Positions 7,838 through 18,390 of a stretch of DNA of 64,000 nucleotides are shown piece after piece; within the stretch, counting starts at the first letter, position 1; every line of letters starts with the position of its first letter. Origin of the DNA: Ottowia thiooxydans DSM 14619. Its GTDB lineage: Bacteria; Pseudomonadota; Gammaproteobacteria; Burkholderiales; Burkholderiaceae_C. The notes below the pieces were generated by a model, which did no database searches, was not told the DNA's origin, and saw only the letters and a list, made by a program, of their open reading frames with translations. A program made the translations under genes and the position numbers. The stretch spans positions 1-64,000 of the forward strand of contig NZ_AUGX01000017.1 in NCBI RefSeq assembly GCF_000422885.1, given 5' to 3'.

Positions 7838-10660
7838 TTGAAAAATGCAGTCAGCACGGCCAAGGACAGTAGCAAGCTCAAGGATGAGCGCCCCTTGGTG
7901 GAGGACATTCGGTTATTGGGCCGCATTCTGGGCGATGTCATTCGTGAGCAGGAAGGTGTAGCCGCATTCGAGTTGGTCGAGCAGGTGCGTCAGCTCTCGG
8001 TGGCGTTCCGCCGCGACGCCGATCAGGAAGCTGACCGAGCACTGAAGAAACTGCTCAAAGGCCTGCCCAGCGAGCAGACCGTGAGCGTGATTCGCGCTTT
8101 CACTTACTTCAGCCACCTGGCCAACCTGGCCGAGGATCGCCACCATATTCGCCGTCGTGTGATTCATGAACGCGCGGGCAATACGCAGGAAGGCAGCATA
8201 GAGGCGGCCATGGCGCGGCTGCGCAAGGCGGGCATCGGGCCCAAAGCCATATCTCAGACCCTGGCCGAGTCCTACGTTTCACCTGTGCTCACGGCTCACC
8301 CTACCGAAGTGCAGCGCAAGAGCATTCTGGATGCCGAGCGCGACATCGCCATCTTGTTGACTCAGCGTGACGATATTCGCGCCCGCGCCCTGCCCAAGGA
8401 CGCACTCGCACCACGAGAGCTGGCCGCGAACGAAGTCCAAATGCGGGCCCGGGTGCTGCAACTGTGGCAGACGCGGCTGCTTCGTTTTACCAAGCTCACG
8501 GTGGCAGACGAAATCGAGAACGCCTTGAGTTATTACGAGGCGACGTTCTTGCGCGAAATCCCCAAGCTGTATGCCGATCTGGAGCGTCAGCTCGGCAACC
8601 ACCCCGTAGCCAGCTTCTTTCGCATGGGCCAGTGGATTGGAGGTGACCGCGATGGCAACCCGAATGTCACAGCCGAAACGCTGGAACATGCGCTGCGTCG
8701 TCAGTCCGAAGTGGCATTACGGCACTATCTGACCGAAGTCCACCGCCTGGGCAGCGAACTCTCACTCTCTGCCTTGCTGGTGGGTTGCACGCCCGCCATG
8801 CAGGAACTGGCCGACCGCTCTCCTGACCTCAATGAGCATCGCCAGGACGAGCCTTACCGCCGCGCGCTGACCGGCCTCTACGCCCGGCTCGCCGCCACGC
8901 TCAAGTTGCTGAGCGGTGCAGAGGCCGCGCGCCACGCGGTGGCACCGCAAAACCCTTATCCGAACGCAGAAGCTTTTCTGGCGGATATGCAAATCATTCG
9001 GGATTCCCTGGGCGCCCACTATGCCAGTGGACTCATCGGCCAACGCGTGGGGCCGCTGATGCGGACCGCAGAGGTGTTTGGCTTTCATCTGGCCACGGTC
9101 GATTTGCGCCAGAGCTCGGACAAGCACGAGGAGACCATCACCGAGCTGCTAGCCACCGCGCGCATCGAATCTGACTATGCCGCGCTGCCGGAAGATCGCA
9201 AGCAGGCCTTGCTGCTGCAACTGCTGGCCGACGCCCGGCCACTCCGCGTAATGAACGCGAAGTACAGCGAGCAGACGGTGAGCGAAATCGCGATCTTCGA
9301 AAGCGCCAAGCGCATGCGCGAGCTCTACGGAGCACAGGCGATCCGCCACTACATCATCAGCCACACAGAAACCGTGAGCGATCTGCTGGAAGCGCTGTTG
9401 CTGCAGAAGGAAGTCGGCCTCATGCGGGGCACCCTGGGACTAGGCTCCCCGGACGACGCGGTGAACGACCTGATTGTGGTGCCGCTGTTCGAAACCATCG
9501 AAGACCTGCGCAACGCCGCGCCTATCATGCGTGCGTTTTATGCGCTGCCCGGCGTGGCACACATGGTGGTCCGCAGTGGTTCCGAGCAGGACATCATGCT
9601 GGGCTATAGCGACAGCAACAAGGATGGCGGCATTTTCACCAGCAACTGGGAGCTCTACCGGGCAGAGATTGCGTTGGTGGAGCTGTTCAACGAGCTGGAG
9701 GCCTCCCATAAGATCCGCCTTCGAATGTTCCATGGCCGTGGTGGCACTGTGGGCCGTGGGGGTGGCCCAAGCTACCAGGCCATCCTGGCCCAGCCACCGG
9801 GCACAGTACGGGGCCAGATCCGGCTGACCGAGCAAGGCGAAGTGATCGGCTCCAAGTATGCCAATCCCGAGATCGGGCGGCGCAATCTGGAGACGCTCGT
9901 AGCCGCCACGCTGGAAGCCACGCTCCTGCAACCCACCAAACCTGCTACCCCTGCGTTTCTGTCCGCTGCCGAAGCGCTGTCGCAGGCCAGCATGGCGGCA
10001 TACCGATCGCTGGTGTACGAAACACCCGGTTTCACCGATTATTTCTTCAGCGCTACGCCCATCCGCGAAATCGCCGAACTCAACATCGGCTCGCGCCCAG
10101 CCTCTCGGAAAGCGGCGCGCAACATTGAAGATCTGCGCGCTGTACCCTGGAGCTTCAGTTGGGGGCAGTGCCGGCTGACGATCAATGGCTGGTATGGCTT
10201 CGGAAGCGCAGTGCACCGCTTCCTGAATGAAACCCCTGGGCAGTCGCGGCGCGCCGGTTTGGCCTTGCTGCAGAGCATGTACCGCGAGTGGCCCTTCTTC
10301 CGCACGTTGCTCTCCAACATAGACATGGTGTTGGCTAAAAGCGATTTGGGCTTGGGCTCACGCTACAGCGAATTGGTCAGTAACACGAGGCTGCGCAAGA
10401 AGGTGTTCGCAACGATAGAAGCGGAATGGAAACTGACGCTGGAGGCGTTGGCGCAAATCACAGGCGACAAACAGCTGCTGGCGCATAACGCATCGCTGTC
10501 GCGCTCCATCCGCCACCGTTTCCCTTACATCGATCCACTGCACCACCTGCAGGTGGAATTGGTGCGCAGACACCGCGCAGGCAAGATCGATGAGCGGGTG
10601 CACCGCGGTATCCATATCTCCATCAACGGCATTGCAGCCGGTCTACGCAACACGGGTTGA
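7838..10660 (+). CDS. ppc: Phosphoenolpyruvate carboxylase
   Basis: The 940-residue product adds bicarbonate to phosphoenolpyruvate to form oxaloacetate, refilling the TCA cycle. Signature motifs are present: [14 protein letters not shown] with the catalytic His (about residue 153), [13 protein letters not shown], and the Gly-rich [19 protein letters not shown] loop. The C-terminus ends in the conserved Asn-Thr-Gly. The start is a TTG at 7838 behind a purine-rich site (AGGAAAAGGGG); the ATG at 7845 is out of frame. Length matches the bacterial family. It converges with gcvP, and the two share a strong hairpin. Confidence 0.98.
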   Translation: MKNAVSTAKDSSKLKDERPLVEDIRLLGRILGDVIREQEGVAAFELVEQVRQLSVAFRRDADQEADRALKKLLKGLPSEQTVSVIRAFTYFSHLANLAEDRHHIRRRVIHERAGNTQEGSIEAAMARLRKAGIGPKAISQTLAESYVSPVLTAHPTEVQRKSILDAERDIAILLTQRDDIRARALPKDALAPRELAANEVQMRARVLQLWQTRLLRFTKLTVADEIENALSYYEATFLREIPKLYADLERQLGNHPVASFFRMGQWIGGDRDGNPNVTAETLEHALRRQSEVALRHYLTEVHRLGSELSLSALLVGCTPAMQELADRSPDLNEHRQDEPYRRALTGLYARLAATLKLLSGAEAARHAVAPQNPYPNAEAFLADMQIIRDSLGAHYASGLIGQRVGPLMRTAEVFGFHLATVDLRQSSDKHEETITELLATARIESDYAALPEDRKQALLLQLLADARPLRVMNAKYSEQTVSEIAIFESAKRMRELYGAQAIRHYIISHTETVSDLLEALLLQKEVGLMRGTLGLGSPDDAVNDLIVVPLFETIEDLRNAAPIMRAFYALPGVAHMVVRSGSEQDIMLGYSDSNKDGGIFTSNWELYRAEIALVELFNELEASHKIRLRMFHGRGGTVGRGGGPSYQAILAQPPGTVRGQIRLTEQGEVIGSKYANPEIGRRNLETLVAATLEATLLQPTKPATPAFLSAAEALSQASMAAYRSLVYETPGFTDYFFSATPIREIAELNIGSRPASRKAARNIEDLRAVPWSFSWGQCRLTINGWYGFGSAVHRFLNETPGQSRRAGLALLQSMYREWPFFRTLLSNIDMVLAKSDLGLGSRYSELVSNTRLRKKVFATIEAEWKLTLEALAQITGDKQLLAHNASLSRSIRHRFPYIDPLHHLQVELVRRHRAGKIDERVHRGIHISINGIAAGLRNTG

Positions 10661-10668
10661 TACCCACT

Positions 10669-10703
10669 CTCTACGCCCTCATCCAATGGAAGAGGGCGTA
10701 GAG
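10669..10703. terminator. Bidirectional terminator between ppc and gcvP
   Basis: CTCTACGCCCTC (10669-10680) pairs perfectly with GAGGGCGTAGAG (10692-10703) across an 11-base loop. It lies between the stops of two convergent genes. Confidence 0.7.
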
Positions 10704-10714
10704 GTATGCAAGAT

Positions 10715-13597
10715 TCAGGCTAGCTCTTCAATGGGCACGCAGCTGCAGAAAAGATTGCGGTCACCATGGACGTTATCAATCCGGCTGACGGGCGGCCAGT
10801 ATTTGACGCCGCCTGCTCTATGCGCTCCGCTGGCGGCCCCAATTGCACGGGAATAGGAGTGCGGCCATTCGGCACCTAGCAGCACATCTGCCGTGTGGGG
10901 GGCGTTCTTCAGCGGGTTGTCTTCCATTGGCCACTCGCCTCGCTCAATCATGCGGATCTCCTCACGGATAGCGATCATGGCATCAATGAAGCGGTCGATT
11001 TCTTCCAGTGTTTCGCTCTCGGTGGGCTCGACCATCAGGGTATTGGCCACCGGGAAGCTCAGCGTGGGCGCGTGGAACCCATAGTCAGCCAAACGCTTGG
11101 CGACATCTTCGGCCATGACACCGCTGGTTTCCTTCAAACCCCTCAGATCCAGAATGCATTCGTGCGCCACATGCCCGTTCGCACTGGCGTACAGCGTGGG
11201 GTAATGCGGCTGCAGGCGCTTGCTGATGTAGTTGGCACTGAGAATGGCTGCCTCGGTGGCATGCGTGAGGCCTTCCGGGCCCATCATGCGGATGTACATC
11301 CAGCTGATGGGCAGCACTTCCGCATTGCCATAAGGCGCCGCGCTGATGGCCCCCACGCCGCCCTTCAAGCCAGTCGTGGCATGACCAGGCAAGTAAGGCA
11401 CCAGGTCTTCGACCACGCACACAGGCCCCACGCCCGGGCCGCCACCGCCGTGCGGAATGCAAAAGGTTTTATGAAGGTTCAGGTGACTGACATCGCCACC
11501 GAACTCACCGGGCGCAGCCACGCCCACCATGGCGTTCATGTTGGCGCCATCCACGTAGACCCGTCCGCCGTGGCTGTGGACCATCCGGCAAAGCTCTTTC
11601 ACCTCAGTCTCGAACACGCCGTGGGTACTGGGGTAAGTGATCATGACGCAGGCCAGCCTGTCGCTGTGCTGCTCGCATTTGGCTTTCAAGTCTGCCATGT
11701 CGACGTTGCCTTGGGCGTCGGTGGCGGTCACAACCACCTTGAGCCCCACCATCTGCGCGCTGGCCGGATTGGTGCCGTGTGCGCTGGCTGGAATCAGGCA
11801 GATGTCGCGCTGGCCCTGGCCGTTGGCGTCGTGCCAGGCCTTGATGGCCAGCAGACCAGCGTACTCACCCTGGCTACCCGCATTAGGTTGCAGGCTGACG
11901 TCCGCATAGCCTGTGATGCTGCTCAGCCAGCGCCGCAGCAACGCATCCAGCTCCTGATAACCCAGCAACTGGTCCGCAGGTGCGAAGGGGTGAAGGTTCG
12001 CGAACTCAGGCCAGGTGATGGGAATCATCTCGCTGGTGGCGTTCAGCTTCATGGTGCAGCTGCCCAGCGGGATCATGCTGCGATCAAGCGCAAGATCCTT
12101 GTCTGACAGCTGACGGATATAGCGAAGCATTCCGGTTTCGCTATGGTGCGTATTGAATACCGGGTGCGTCAGGAAAGTGCTGGTGCGACGCAGTTCTGCA
12201 GGAATGAGATCGGGCGCGCTGGCTTCGAGTGCTGAGAAATCGAGCACAGGCTGACCACCTGCGAAGATGCTCCAGATGAGCTCCACGTCTGATCGTGTGC
12301 TGGTCTCATCGAGTGCAATGCAAAGATAGATGTCCCAGGCCTTGCGCAGGTTGGCCCCGGCAGCCACAGCACGCGCGGCGATGGCATCCGTGTCCGCATC
12401 GGTTTTGAGGCAGATGGTGTCAAACGCTGACGCATGGTGCGTGGCCGTAAAGCCGATTTGCTTGAGACCCGCTGCCATGATGGCCGCCAGACGCGCCACT
12501 CGTGCCGCAATACGAGCCAAGCCTGTAGGGCCGTGATAGACCGCATACATGCTGGCGATCACCGCCGGCAGCACTTGTGCAGTGCAGATATTGCTGGTGG
12601 CCTTTTCACGGCGGATATGCTGCTCGCGCGTTTGCAGCGCCAACCGGTAGGCAGGCTTACCCTGTGCATCCACGCTCACACCGACCAGGCGGCCAGGCAA
12701 GGAGCGCTTGAAGGCATCACGGCAAGCCATGAAGCCGGCGTGCGGGCCTCCAGCGCCCATGGGCATACCGAAGCGCTGCGCGCTGCCGATGACGATATCT
12801 GCGCCCATCTCTCCGGGGACCTTGATCAAGGTGAGTGCCAGCAGATCGGCCGCAAAAATGACAGCCGCGCCCTTGGAGTGCACGGCTTCTGCGTCCTTGG
12901 ACCAATCATGCAGCCAGCCACTGCTGGCGGGATACTGAATGAGCACAGCGAAATAATCGTCTGCCGCCAACGCGGCATCCCACTCCTGCGCCGAATTGGC
13001 CAGCTTGACGGCAAGTCCCAGCGGCGCCGCACGGGTTTGCATGACCTCAATGGTCTGAGGATGTACGTCACCGCTGACCACAATCGTCTGGCCTTTGGCT
13101 TTAACGCTGCGCTTGGCAAGCGTCATGGCCTCTGCAGCGGCGGTGGCTTCGTCCAGCATCGAGGCATTGGCGATATCCATACCGGTCAGATCGCACACCA
13201 TGGTCTGGAAATTAATCAGCGCTTCCATGCGGCCCTGGCTGATTTCAGCCTGATAGGGCGTGTAGGCCGTATACCAAGCTGGGTTTTCCAGCACGTTGCG
13301 CAAAATGACACCGGGGGTGTAGGTGCCATAGTAGCCCTGGCCGATAAAGCTCTTCAACACCTGGTTGCGGCTTGCGATCTCTTTCAGCTCGGCAAGCGCC
13401 GCTGCCTCAGTGATGGCAGGCGGAAGGTCCAGAGCCTTGGCGCGCGCAATGCTGCGCGGCACGATCGAATCGATCAGCGCCTGGCGGGATGCTTCTCCGA
13501 TGACAGAAAGCATCTGCTTTTCATCAGCGGCTCCGATGCCGATATGACGAGCAACGAATTCACTGGGGTTTTCGAGGGCGCTGAGCGAGATGGACAT
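10715..13597 (-). CDS. gcvP: Glycine dehydrogenase (decarboxylating), P protein
   Basis: The 960-residue product starts at the ATG at 13597 ([20 protein letters not shown], the family's usual start); the frame runs 45 codons further up without support. It is the PLP enzyme of the glycine cleavage system, releasing CO2 from glycine and passing the aminomethyl group to lipoyl-GcvH. Both halves of the single-chain form are present (an N-terminal segment with [10 protein letters not shown] and a C-terminal segment with [11 protein letters not shown]). The PLP lysine lies in [19 protein letters not shown]. It is last in the leftward gcv run and lies about 300 bases after gcvH, so it may have its own promoter. 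Confidence 0.98.
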   Translation of the reverse strand: MSISLSALENPSEFVARHIGIGAADEKQMLSVIGEASRQALIDSIVPRSIARAKALDLPPAITEAAALAELKEIASRNQVLKSFIGQGYYGTYTPGVILRNVLENPAWYTAYTPYQAEISQGRMEALINFQTMVCDLTGMDIANASMLDEATAAAEAMTLAKRSVKAKGQTIVVSGDVHPQTIEVMQTRAAPLGLAVKLANSAQEWDAALAADDYFAVLIQYPASSGWLHDWSKDAEAVHSKGAAVIFAADLLALTLIKVPGEMGADIVIGSAQRFGMPMGAGGPHAGFMACRDAFKRSLPGRLVGVSVDAQGKPAYRLALQTREQHIRREKATSNICTAQVLPAVIASMYAVYHGPTGLARIAARVARLAAIMAAGLKQIGFTATHHASAFDTICLKTDADTDAIAARAVAAGANLRKAWDIYLCIALDETSTRSDVELIWSIFAGGQPVLDFSALEASAPDLIPAELRRTSTFLTHPVFNTHHSETGMLRYIRQLSDKDLALDRSMIPLGSCTMKLNATSEMIPITWPEFANLHPFAPADQLLGYQELDALLRRWLSSITGYADVSLQPNAGSQGEYAGLLAIKAWHDANGQGQRDICLIPASAHGTNPASAQMVGLKVVVTATDAQGNVDMADLKAKCEQHSDRLACVMITYPSTHGVFETEVKELCRMVHSHGGRVYVDGANMNAMVGVAAPGEFGGDVSHLNLHKTFCIPHGGGGPGVGPVCVVEDLVPYLPGHATTGLKGGVGAISAAPYGNAEVLPISWMYIRMMGPEGLTHATEAAILSANYISKRLQPHYPTLYASANGHVAHECILDLRGLKETSGVMAEDVAKRLADYGFHAPTLSFPVANTLMVEPTESETLEEIDRFIDAMIAIREEIRMIERGEWPMEDNPLKNAPHTADVLLGAEWPHSYSRAIGAASGAHRAGGVKYWPPVSRIDNVHGDRNLFCSCVPIEELA

Positions 13598-13894
13598 GGT
13601 CGTTGTATCCGACGGGAAGAAAAGAGGGTTGGCGTTGGCCCCGCCGCACTGGCAACGGTAGGGTTTGGGGGGTAGGCAGCGCTTTAGAGGGATGCTGTAT
13701 GAGCCACCACCGGTCGGGCCGTGCCGCTCCACCTTGCCTTATGAGGCATCGGTATCTACACAACTTCCTTTGTTCCTCTCCGTCATCCCCGCCTGCGCGC
13801 GGGGCCGGCCATCCGGGGATGACGGAGACAGGAGATGTCTTGATGCCTACAGTTAGAAAGGGAAGGAGAAAGTCAAAGACGACTGATCGATCAC
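13598..13894. other. gcvH-gcvP spacer with repeat
   Basis: Nearly 300 bases without a convincing gene, containing the inverted repeat at 13777-13828. The long gap is unusual inside a gcv operon. Confidence 0.5.
13777..13828. repeat. Dispersed palindromic repeat (GTCATCCCC type)
   Basis: TCTCCGTCATCCCC (13777-13790) is perfectly inverted at 13815-13828, with a 24-base GC-rich centre. A degraded relative (CCGTCATCCCGCC) occurs near 19191-19215 between two other genes. Such GTCATCCCC hairpins are common dispersed repeats in proteobacteria; here it could also attenuate read-through from gcvH to gcvP. Confidence 0.65.
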
Positions 13895-14266
13895 TCAGGC
13901 GGCGTCAGTCAGCTTGGTGTAGCTGGCCTCGTCCATCAAGGCGGTCAGTTGATCCGGTTGAGAAAACTTGACCTTGAAAAACCAGCCAGCCCCGAGAGGG
14001 TCGGTATTGGCCAGGCTCGGGTCATCGCGCAAAGCTTCGTTGACTTCCGTGATTTCGCCAGTGATCGGCATGTACACATCGGCGGCGGCTTTCACGGATT
14101 CGACAACGCCAGACACTTCTTTTTGATCGAATGACTTGCCCACCTCGGGCAACTCAACAAACACCACGTCACCCAGAGCGTCCTGAGCATGCTTGGTGAT
14201 GCCAACGGTAGCAATACCGTCTTCGACTTTGATCCATTCGTGGTCTTCGGTGTAGAGCAGGGTCAT
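13895..14266 (-). CDS. gcvH: Glycine cleavage system H protein
   Basis: The 123-residue product begins [17 protein letters not shown] at the ATG at 14266; upstream codons in the open frame overlap the glycosyltransferase gene and look noncoding. It is the lipoylated shuttle protein of glycine cleavage. The lipoyl lysine sits in [16 protein letters not shown], the family's ESVKAA motif. It lies 53 bases after the glycosyltransferase gene. Confidence 0.97.
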   Translation of the reverse strand: MTLLYTEDHEWIKVEDGIATVGITKHAQDALGDVVFVELPEVGKSFDQKEVSGVVESVKAAADVYMPITGEITEVNEALRDDPSLANTDPLGAGWFFKVKFSQPDQLTALMDEASYTKLTDAA

Positions 14267-14319
14267 GATGATCTTTGGAGTTTCGGATGAGTTGAGTGGG
14301 AGGGAGGAAAACAGAAATC

Positions 14320-15012
14320 TCAGGGCGCCACCACGGCATCCCATTTGCGCAGGTAAGCATTGCGGCCGGCTTGCCACCCAGGTGTGCCAAAAGCGCCACC
14401 ACTTTGGTGCGTCAAGGCAATAGGCCAGGTACCAAGCCGCAGCCCTTTAGCACGCAGGCTGCGGCAAAAATCCATGTCATAGAAGTGAAAGTTGAAACGC
14501 TCATCGAAGAGCACCCCGCTATTCACGAGCACATCCCGCCGGGCAGCCAGCAGAACGCCATCGAGCAATTCACACTCTGCGGGTGTCGGCCCAAAATGGC
14601 TGATGGCACCGAAGGGCATCTTGCCGTGCGCCACACTGCCAGACAGGTTGGCTCGGTCGTCCCACTCCAGCCTTTCGTTCACGAAAGCCCAGGCGGGTTG
14701 GTTGCGCACGCGTCGGCGGTTACCTGCTACGCCAATGGCATCAAACTTCTGCAGCCCTTCTGCGATACGTTGGCTGAAGAAATAATCATCAAGCCAGACG
14801 TCGTCATGCAGAAATACCAGCAGGCTGCCCACTGGAGCAGCTTGAATCAGCCGGTTATAGATGACGGGCAAGCCAAGGGTATTTTCAAAGGTGACGCTTG
14901 CTCGCAAGTGTGTGTCGAACGCCAGTCTCTTAAGCGACTGGCCCAGCGCCGATTCCTGCCAGAACCTCTCGGCCGGCAGGCGGGTAGCACTTGCGACAAT
15001 TACATCAGTCAA
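14320..15012 (-). CDS. Glycosyltransferase-like protein (GT2-type), embedded in gcv operon
   Basis: About 230 residues. A TTG at 15012 has GAAGGA 7 bases ahead and is preferred over a TTG at 15030. The protein has [17 protein letters not shown] with the Asp-Asp-x-Trp of a GT-A nucleotide-sugar site, [16 protein letters not shown], and [20 protein letters not shown] near the end, all common in family-2-like glycosyltransferases that act in the cytoplasm. The acceptor is unknown. It lies between gcvT and gcvH, in the same direction, and is not part of the known glycine cleavage pathway. A large inverted repeat separates it from gcvT. Confidence 0.72.
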   Translation of the reverse strand: MTDVIVASATRLPAERFWQESALGQSLKRLAFDTHLRASVTFENTLGLPVIYNRLIQAAPVGSLLVFLHDDVWLDDYFFSQRIAEGLQKFDAIGVAGNRRRVRNQPAWAFVNERLEWDDRANLSGSVAHGKMPFGAISHFGPTPAECELLDGVLLAARRDVLVNSGVLFDERFNFHFYDMDFCRSLRAKGLRLGTWPIALTHQSGGAFGTPGWQAGRNAYLRKWDAVVAP

Positions 15013-15041
15013 AGCGTGATCCTTCGTCAACCCTGATCTTA

Positions 15042-15120
15042 GAACGTGTTCTTAGAGCGTGCTTATGATCTTTTCGAGGCTGGATACCCGGCGCCCAAAA
15101 AGATCATGAACACGTTCTTA
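15042..15120. repeat. Imperfect inverted repeat overlapping the gcvT stop
   Basis: AGAACGTGTTC then, after 11 extra bases, TATGATCTTTT on the left (about 15041-15077) is mirrored on the right by AAAAGATCATGAACACGTTCT (about 15099-15119, written in two joined parts: AAAAGATCATGA and ACACGTTCT). The right arm overlaps the gcvT stop codon. The two arms look like two inverted copies of one short element. It may act as a hairpin that lowers transcription past gcvT. Confidence 0.6.
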
Positions 15121-16245
15121 GCCCCGGTAGTAGCGCGCAGGCACAAAGGGCATGGCAGAGACGGTCATGGGTACTGGTTTGCCACGAACCATGGCAAACA
15201 GTTCGGTGCCCGGAACGGCGTAATCCGGTTGCACGTACGCCATGGCGATCGGCTGATCGATAGTGGGGGCAAGCAACCCGCTGGTGACTTCGCCAATGGT
15301 CTGGCCGTCCATGTTTTCCAGTTTGACTTGCTCCCGGACAGGAATGCGCTCCTTCGCAATCAGCCCGACGCGCTTGCGCGCCACAGGCAGCTTGCCATCG
15401 AGCTGCGCAAGCACGAAATCAGCGCCAGGAAAGCCGCCAGCGCGCTCCCCTCCCGTACGCCGTACCTTCTGCATGGCCCAGTTCAGCCCGCCTTCAACCG
15501 GTGTGGTGGTGGGATCCAGATCGTTGCCGTACAGGCAAAGGCCGGCTTCCAGCCTCAGGGAGTTGCGCGCGCCCAGGCCAGCAGGCTTGACTTCAGGCTC
15601 GGCCAGCAGTGCACGCGCGAACGCCTCGGCTTGCTCGCCGGGAAGGGAAATTTCAAAGCCATCTTCGCCGGTGTAGCCGCTGCGGGTGATGTAGAGCTCT
15701 GCGCCCTGCCAGATAAAAGCACCGCCCGTCATGAAAACCAGTTTCTCTACCCCGGGCACCTGCCGCTGCAGCGCAGCCACGGCTTTCGGTCCCTGGAGGG
15801 CCAGCAGGGCCTGATCCGGCATGGGAACGATCTGGCAGCGCCCGCCAATGGCGGCTTGCATGTGCGCGATATCCCCTACCTTGCAGGCGCCATTCACGAT
15901 CACGAATAGATGGTCACCCCGATTGACGAACATCAGATCGTCAATGATTCCGCCCGCATCGTTCAGCAGCAGGCCGTAGCGCTGCTTGTCTTGCCCCAGG
16001 CTGATCACATCCACAGGCATCAGCGTCTCAAAAGCGGCAGCAGCGTCCGGCCCGGCCAGTTTGAGCTGCCCCATGTGCGAGACATCAAACAGACTGGCGG
16101 CGTCACGCGTTTGGCGATGCTCTGCTATCAGACCTGCAGGGTATTGCACTGGCATGGAGTAGCCGGCAAAAGGCACCATGCGAGCGCCCAATTCGATATG
16201 CAGGGCATTCAGAGGGGTTTGTAGCAGGGCGGTATCGACGGTCAT
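15118..16245 (-). CDS. gcvT: Aminomethyltransferase (T protein)
   Basis: The 375-residue product starts at the ATG at 16245, with AAGGAG 9 bases ahead. It moves the one-carbon unit from aminomethyl-lipoyl-GcvH to tetrahydrofolate and frees ammonia. Family motifs include ALHIELGARMVPFAGYSMPVQY (given here as GARMVPFAGYSMPVQY), SLFDVSHMGQ, GYTGEDGFEISLP and AGLGARNSLRLEAGLCLYGND. It is the first gene of the gcv run, behind a tandem glycine riboswitch. Confidence 0.97.
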   Translation of the reverse strand: MTVDTALLQTPLNALHIELGARMVPFAGYSMPVQYPAGLIAEHRQTRDAASLFDVSHMGQLKLAGPDAAAAFETLMPVDVISLGQDKQRYGLLLNDAGGIIDDLMFVNRGDHLFVIVNGACKVGDIAHMQAAIGGRCQIVPMPDQALLALQGPKAVAALQRQVPGVEKLVFMTGGAFIWQGAELYITRSGYTGEDGFEISLPGEQAEAFARALLAEPEVKPAGLGARNSLRLEAGLCLYGNDLDPTTTPVEGGLNWAMQKVRRTGGERAGGFPGADFVLAQLDGKLPVARKRVGLIAKERIPVREQVKLENMDGQTIGEVTSGLLAPTIDQPIAMAYVQPDYAVPGTELFAMVRGKPVPMTVSAMPFVPARYYRG

Positions 16246-16335
16246 GGCCAGGGCTCCTTGAAATGCGTATAAATCGTGCATCGGCACGCCGCCCCCAAAA
16301 CCAATGCGTTTGGAAGCTTCGTGCCTGGAACCCTG

Positions 16336-16534
16336 CTGTCCTCTTTACCTGAGAGATTCAACGTCGCCGCGTAGCAGCGCGCGCTTTGCCCCTTCGGTGA
16401 GCGCCATGAGACCACGGCGCTTCTCTCCAACAGAATTGTGTTGTGTCAGTCCTTTTTGCCTGAGCGTTCGGCCTTCGGCGGCGCCAGGGCTTCAGGCATT
16501 AAGCGCCCAAGCTCCCCGGAACTCTCTCCTGACA
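16336..16534 (-). promoter_or_regulatory. Tandem glycine riboswitch ahead of gcvT
   Basis: The reverse strand carries two glycine aptamers in a row. Aptamer 1 (16534-16444) is closed by TGTCAG/CTGACA and contains GGAGAG, CGCCGAAGGCC and CTCAGGCAAAAAGGAC. Aptamer 2 (16433-16336) is closed by CTGT/ACAG and contains GGAGAG, CACCGAAGGGGCAA and CTCTCAGGTAAAGAGGAC. These are the hallmark strings of the class, which switches on glycine cleavage genes when glycine is abundant. The expression platform lies between 16335 and the gcvT start. Aptamer 1 begins about 10 bases after the stop of the upstream gene. Confidence 0.93.
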
Positions 16535-16543
16535 CGCCCAATT

Positions 16544-18244
16544 CTACATGCCCGAATAGTTAGGGCCGCCGCCGCCCTCAGGAGTGACCCACACAATGTT
16601 CTGCGTGGGATCCTTGATGTCACAGGTCTTGCAATGCACGCAGTTCTGCGCGTTGATTTGCAAACGCTGGGCACCCCCGCCCTGAGCTTCGTCAGGCACA
16701 AACTCATAGACGCCTGCAGGGCAAAAGCGGCTTTCCGGGCCGGCGTACTCGGCCAGGTTGATGCGCACAGGCACCGTGGGGTCCTTGAGCGTCAGGTGGG
16801 CGGGCTGATTTTCTTCGTGGTTGGTGTTGCTGATGAACACGCTGGAGAGGCGATCGAAGGTCAGCTTGCCGTCGGGCTTGGGGTAGACGATGGGCTTGCA
16901 CGCAGCCGCCGGTTTAAGCTGCACATGATCCGGCTGCTGACGATGCAGCGTCCAAGGAGCATGGCCGCGCAACACGAACTGCTCAAAGCCGTTCATCACG
17001 GTTCCCACCGTCAGGCCCTTCTTGAACCAGTTCTTGAAGTTGCGGTCTTTGTTGAGCTCAGCAGCCAGCCAGCTTTGATCGAACGCCTCTGGATAAGCAG
17101 CCAGTTCGTCGTGCTGGCGCCCCGCCACCACGGCGTCGTAAGCCGCGTCTGCGGCCAGCATGCCCGTCTTGATGGCTGCATGGCTGCCCTTGATGCGGCC
17201 CACGTTCAGGTAGCCGGCGTCGCACCCTATCAGTGCACCACCCGGAAACACGGTCTTGGGCAGCGCCAGGATGCCGCCAGCCGTAATGGCCCGCGCACCA
17301 TAGGAGATGCGCTTGGCATTCACATTGCCTTTGTCATCGGTGAAATACCACTTGACGCGCGGATGCGTCTTCCAGCGCTGAAACTCCTCGAATGGGCTCA
17401 GGTGGGGGTTGCCATAGTTCAGGCCGACCACGTAGCCGCAAAATACCTTATTGCCCTCCGCGTGATAGAGAAACGCGCCGCCGTAGGTCTGCTCGTCCAT
17501 TGGCCAGCCGGCCGTGTGCATGACAAACCCGGGGGTGTGTTTGCTCGGGTCAATCTCCCACATCTCCTTGATGCCGATGGCGTAGCTTTGCGGATCGCTG
17601 TTTTCGTCGAGCTTGTAACGCTCAATGAGCTGGCGGCCCAGGTGGCCGCGAGAGCCTTCTGCAAACAAGGTGTATTTGGCGTGCAGCTCCATGCCAAGCT
17701 GGAAGTTTTCTGTGGGCTCGCCGTCTTTGCCCACGCCCATGTTGCCAGTAGCCACGCCCTTGACGCTGCCATCTTCGTTGTAGAGAACCTCTGCCGCAGG
17801 GAAGCCCGGGAAGATCTCCACGCCCAGCTCTTCGGCCTGAGTGGCCAGCCAGCGAACCACATTGCCAAGGCTGACGATGTAGTTGCCATGGTTATTGGCG
17901 AAAGGCGGCAGCACCATGTTGGGCACCCGGGTGCCATCAGTCTCACTGAGGAAGACGTAGGCATCGTCTGTGACCGGCTGGTGAAGGGGTGCGCCTTTGG
18001 CTTTCCAATCCGGGATCAGTTCGGTCAGGGCCTTGGGATCCATCACGGCGCCCGAAAGAATGTGGGCACCGGGCTCCGAGCCCTTTTCTAGCACCACCAC
18101 AGAGACGTCCTGGCCCTTTTCGGCGGCCACTTGTTTCAGGCGGATGGCCGCCGAAAGTCCAGCCGGGCCAGCCCCGACAATGACCACGTCATACTCCATG
18201 GCCTCGCGCGGGCCGTACTGTTCGATGATTTGTTCGGGTGTCAT
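16544..18244 (-). CDS. Electron transfer flavoprotein-ubiquinone oxidoreductase
   Basis: The 566-residue product (ATG at 18244; MTPEQIIEQYGPREAMEYD) has an FAD-binding start VVIVGAGPAGLSAAIRLKQ. A C-terminal ferredoxin-like end carries the 4Fe-4S cysteines (FCPAGVYEF, then NAQNCVHCKTCDIKDPTQN). It passes electrons from ETF, reduced by acyl-CoA dehydrogenases among others, to ubiquinone at the membrane. That suits a window with three acyl-CoA dehydrogenases. It is divergent from an SDR gene and reads toward the gcv operon. Confidence 0.96.
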   Translation of the reverse strand: MTPEQIIEQYGPREAMEYDVVIVGAGPAGLSAAIRLKQVAAEKGQDVSVVVLEKGSEPGAHILSGAVMDPKALTELIPDWKAKGAPLHQPVTDDAYVFLSETDGTRVPNMVLPPFANNHGNYIVSLGNVVRWLATQAEELGVEIFPGFPAAEVLYNEDGSVKGVATGNMGVGKDGEPTENFQLGMELHAKYTLFAEGSRGHLGRQLIERYKLDENSDPQSYAIGIKEMWEIDPSKHTPGFVMHTAGWPMDEQTYGGAFLYHAEGNKVFCGYVVGLNYGNPHLSPFEEFQRWKTHPRVKWYFTDDKGNVNAKRISYGARAITAGGILALPKTVFPGGALIGCDAGYLNVGRIKGSHAAIKTGMLAADAAYDAVVAGRQHDELAAYPEAFDQSWLAAELNKDRNFKNWFKKGLTVGTVMNGFEQFVLRGHAPWTLHRQQPDHVQLKPAAACKPIVYPKPDGKLTFDRLSSVFISNTNHEENQPAHLTLKDPTVPVRINLAEYAGPESRFCPAGVYEFVPDEAQGGGAQRLQINAQNCVHCKTCDIKDPTQNIVWVTPEGGGGPNYSGM

Positions 18245-18390
18245 GGCTGTCTCTTGTGGGTTTGAAATAATGGGCGTTATCGTGCACCCGCGCTCAGCCG
18301 CCATGCGGCATGATGTACATCCGATTTTATGCATCACGCGGCAGAGTTGCCGCGCGAGCTTCATTTCACGCCAAAAAGAAGGATCATCCC

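Noticed and set aside
10895-13675. Long open frames on the + strand (10895-12106 and 12434-13675) opposite gcvP
   Set aside because: They are antisense shadows of the GC-rich gcvP gene; their proteins are His/Arg-rich with no known motif, while gcvP is complete and recognisable.
16304-18091. 595-codon + strand frame across the riboswitch and ETF-QO gene
   Set aside because: Antisense to a clear ETF-QO gene and to the riboswitch; no domain features.
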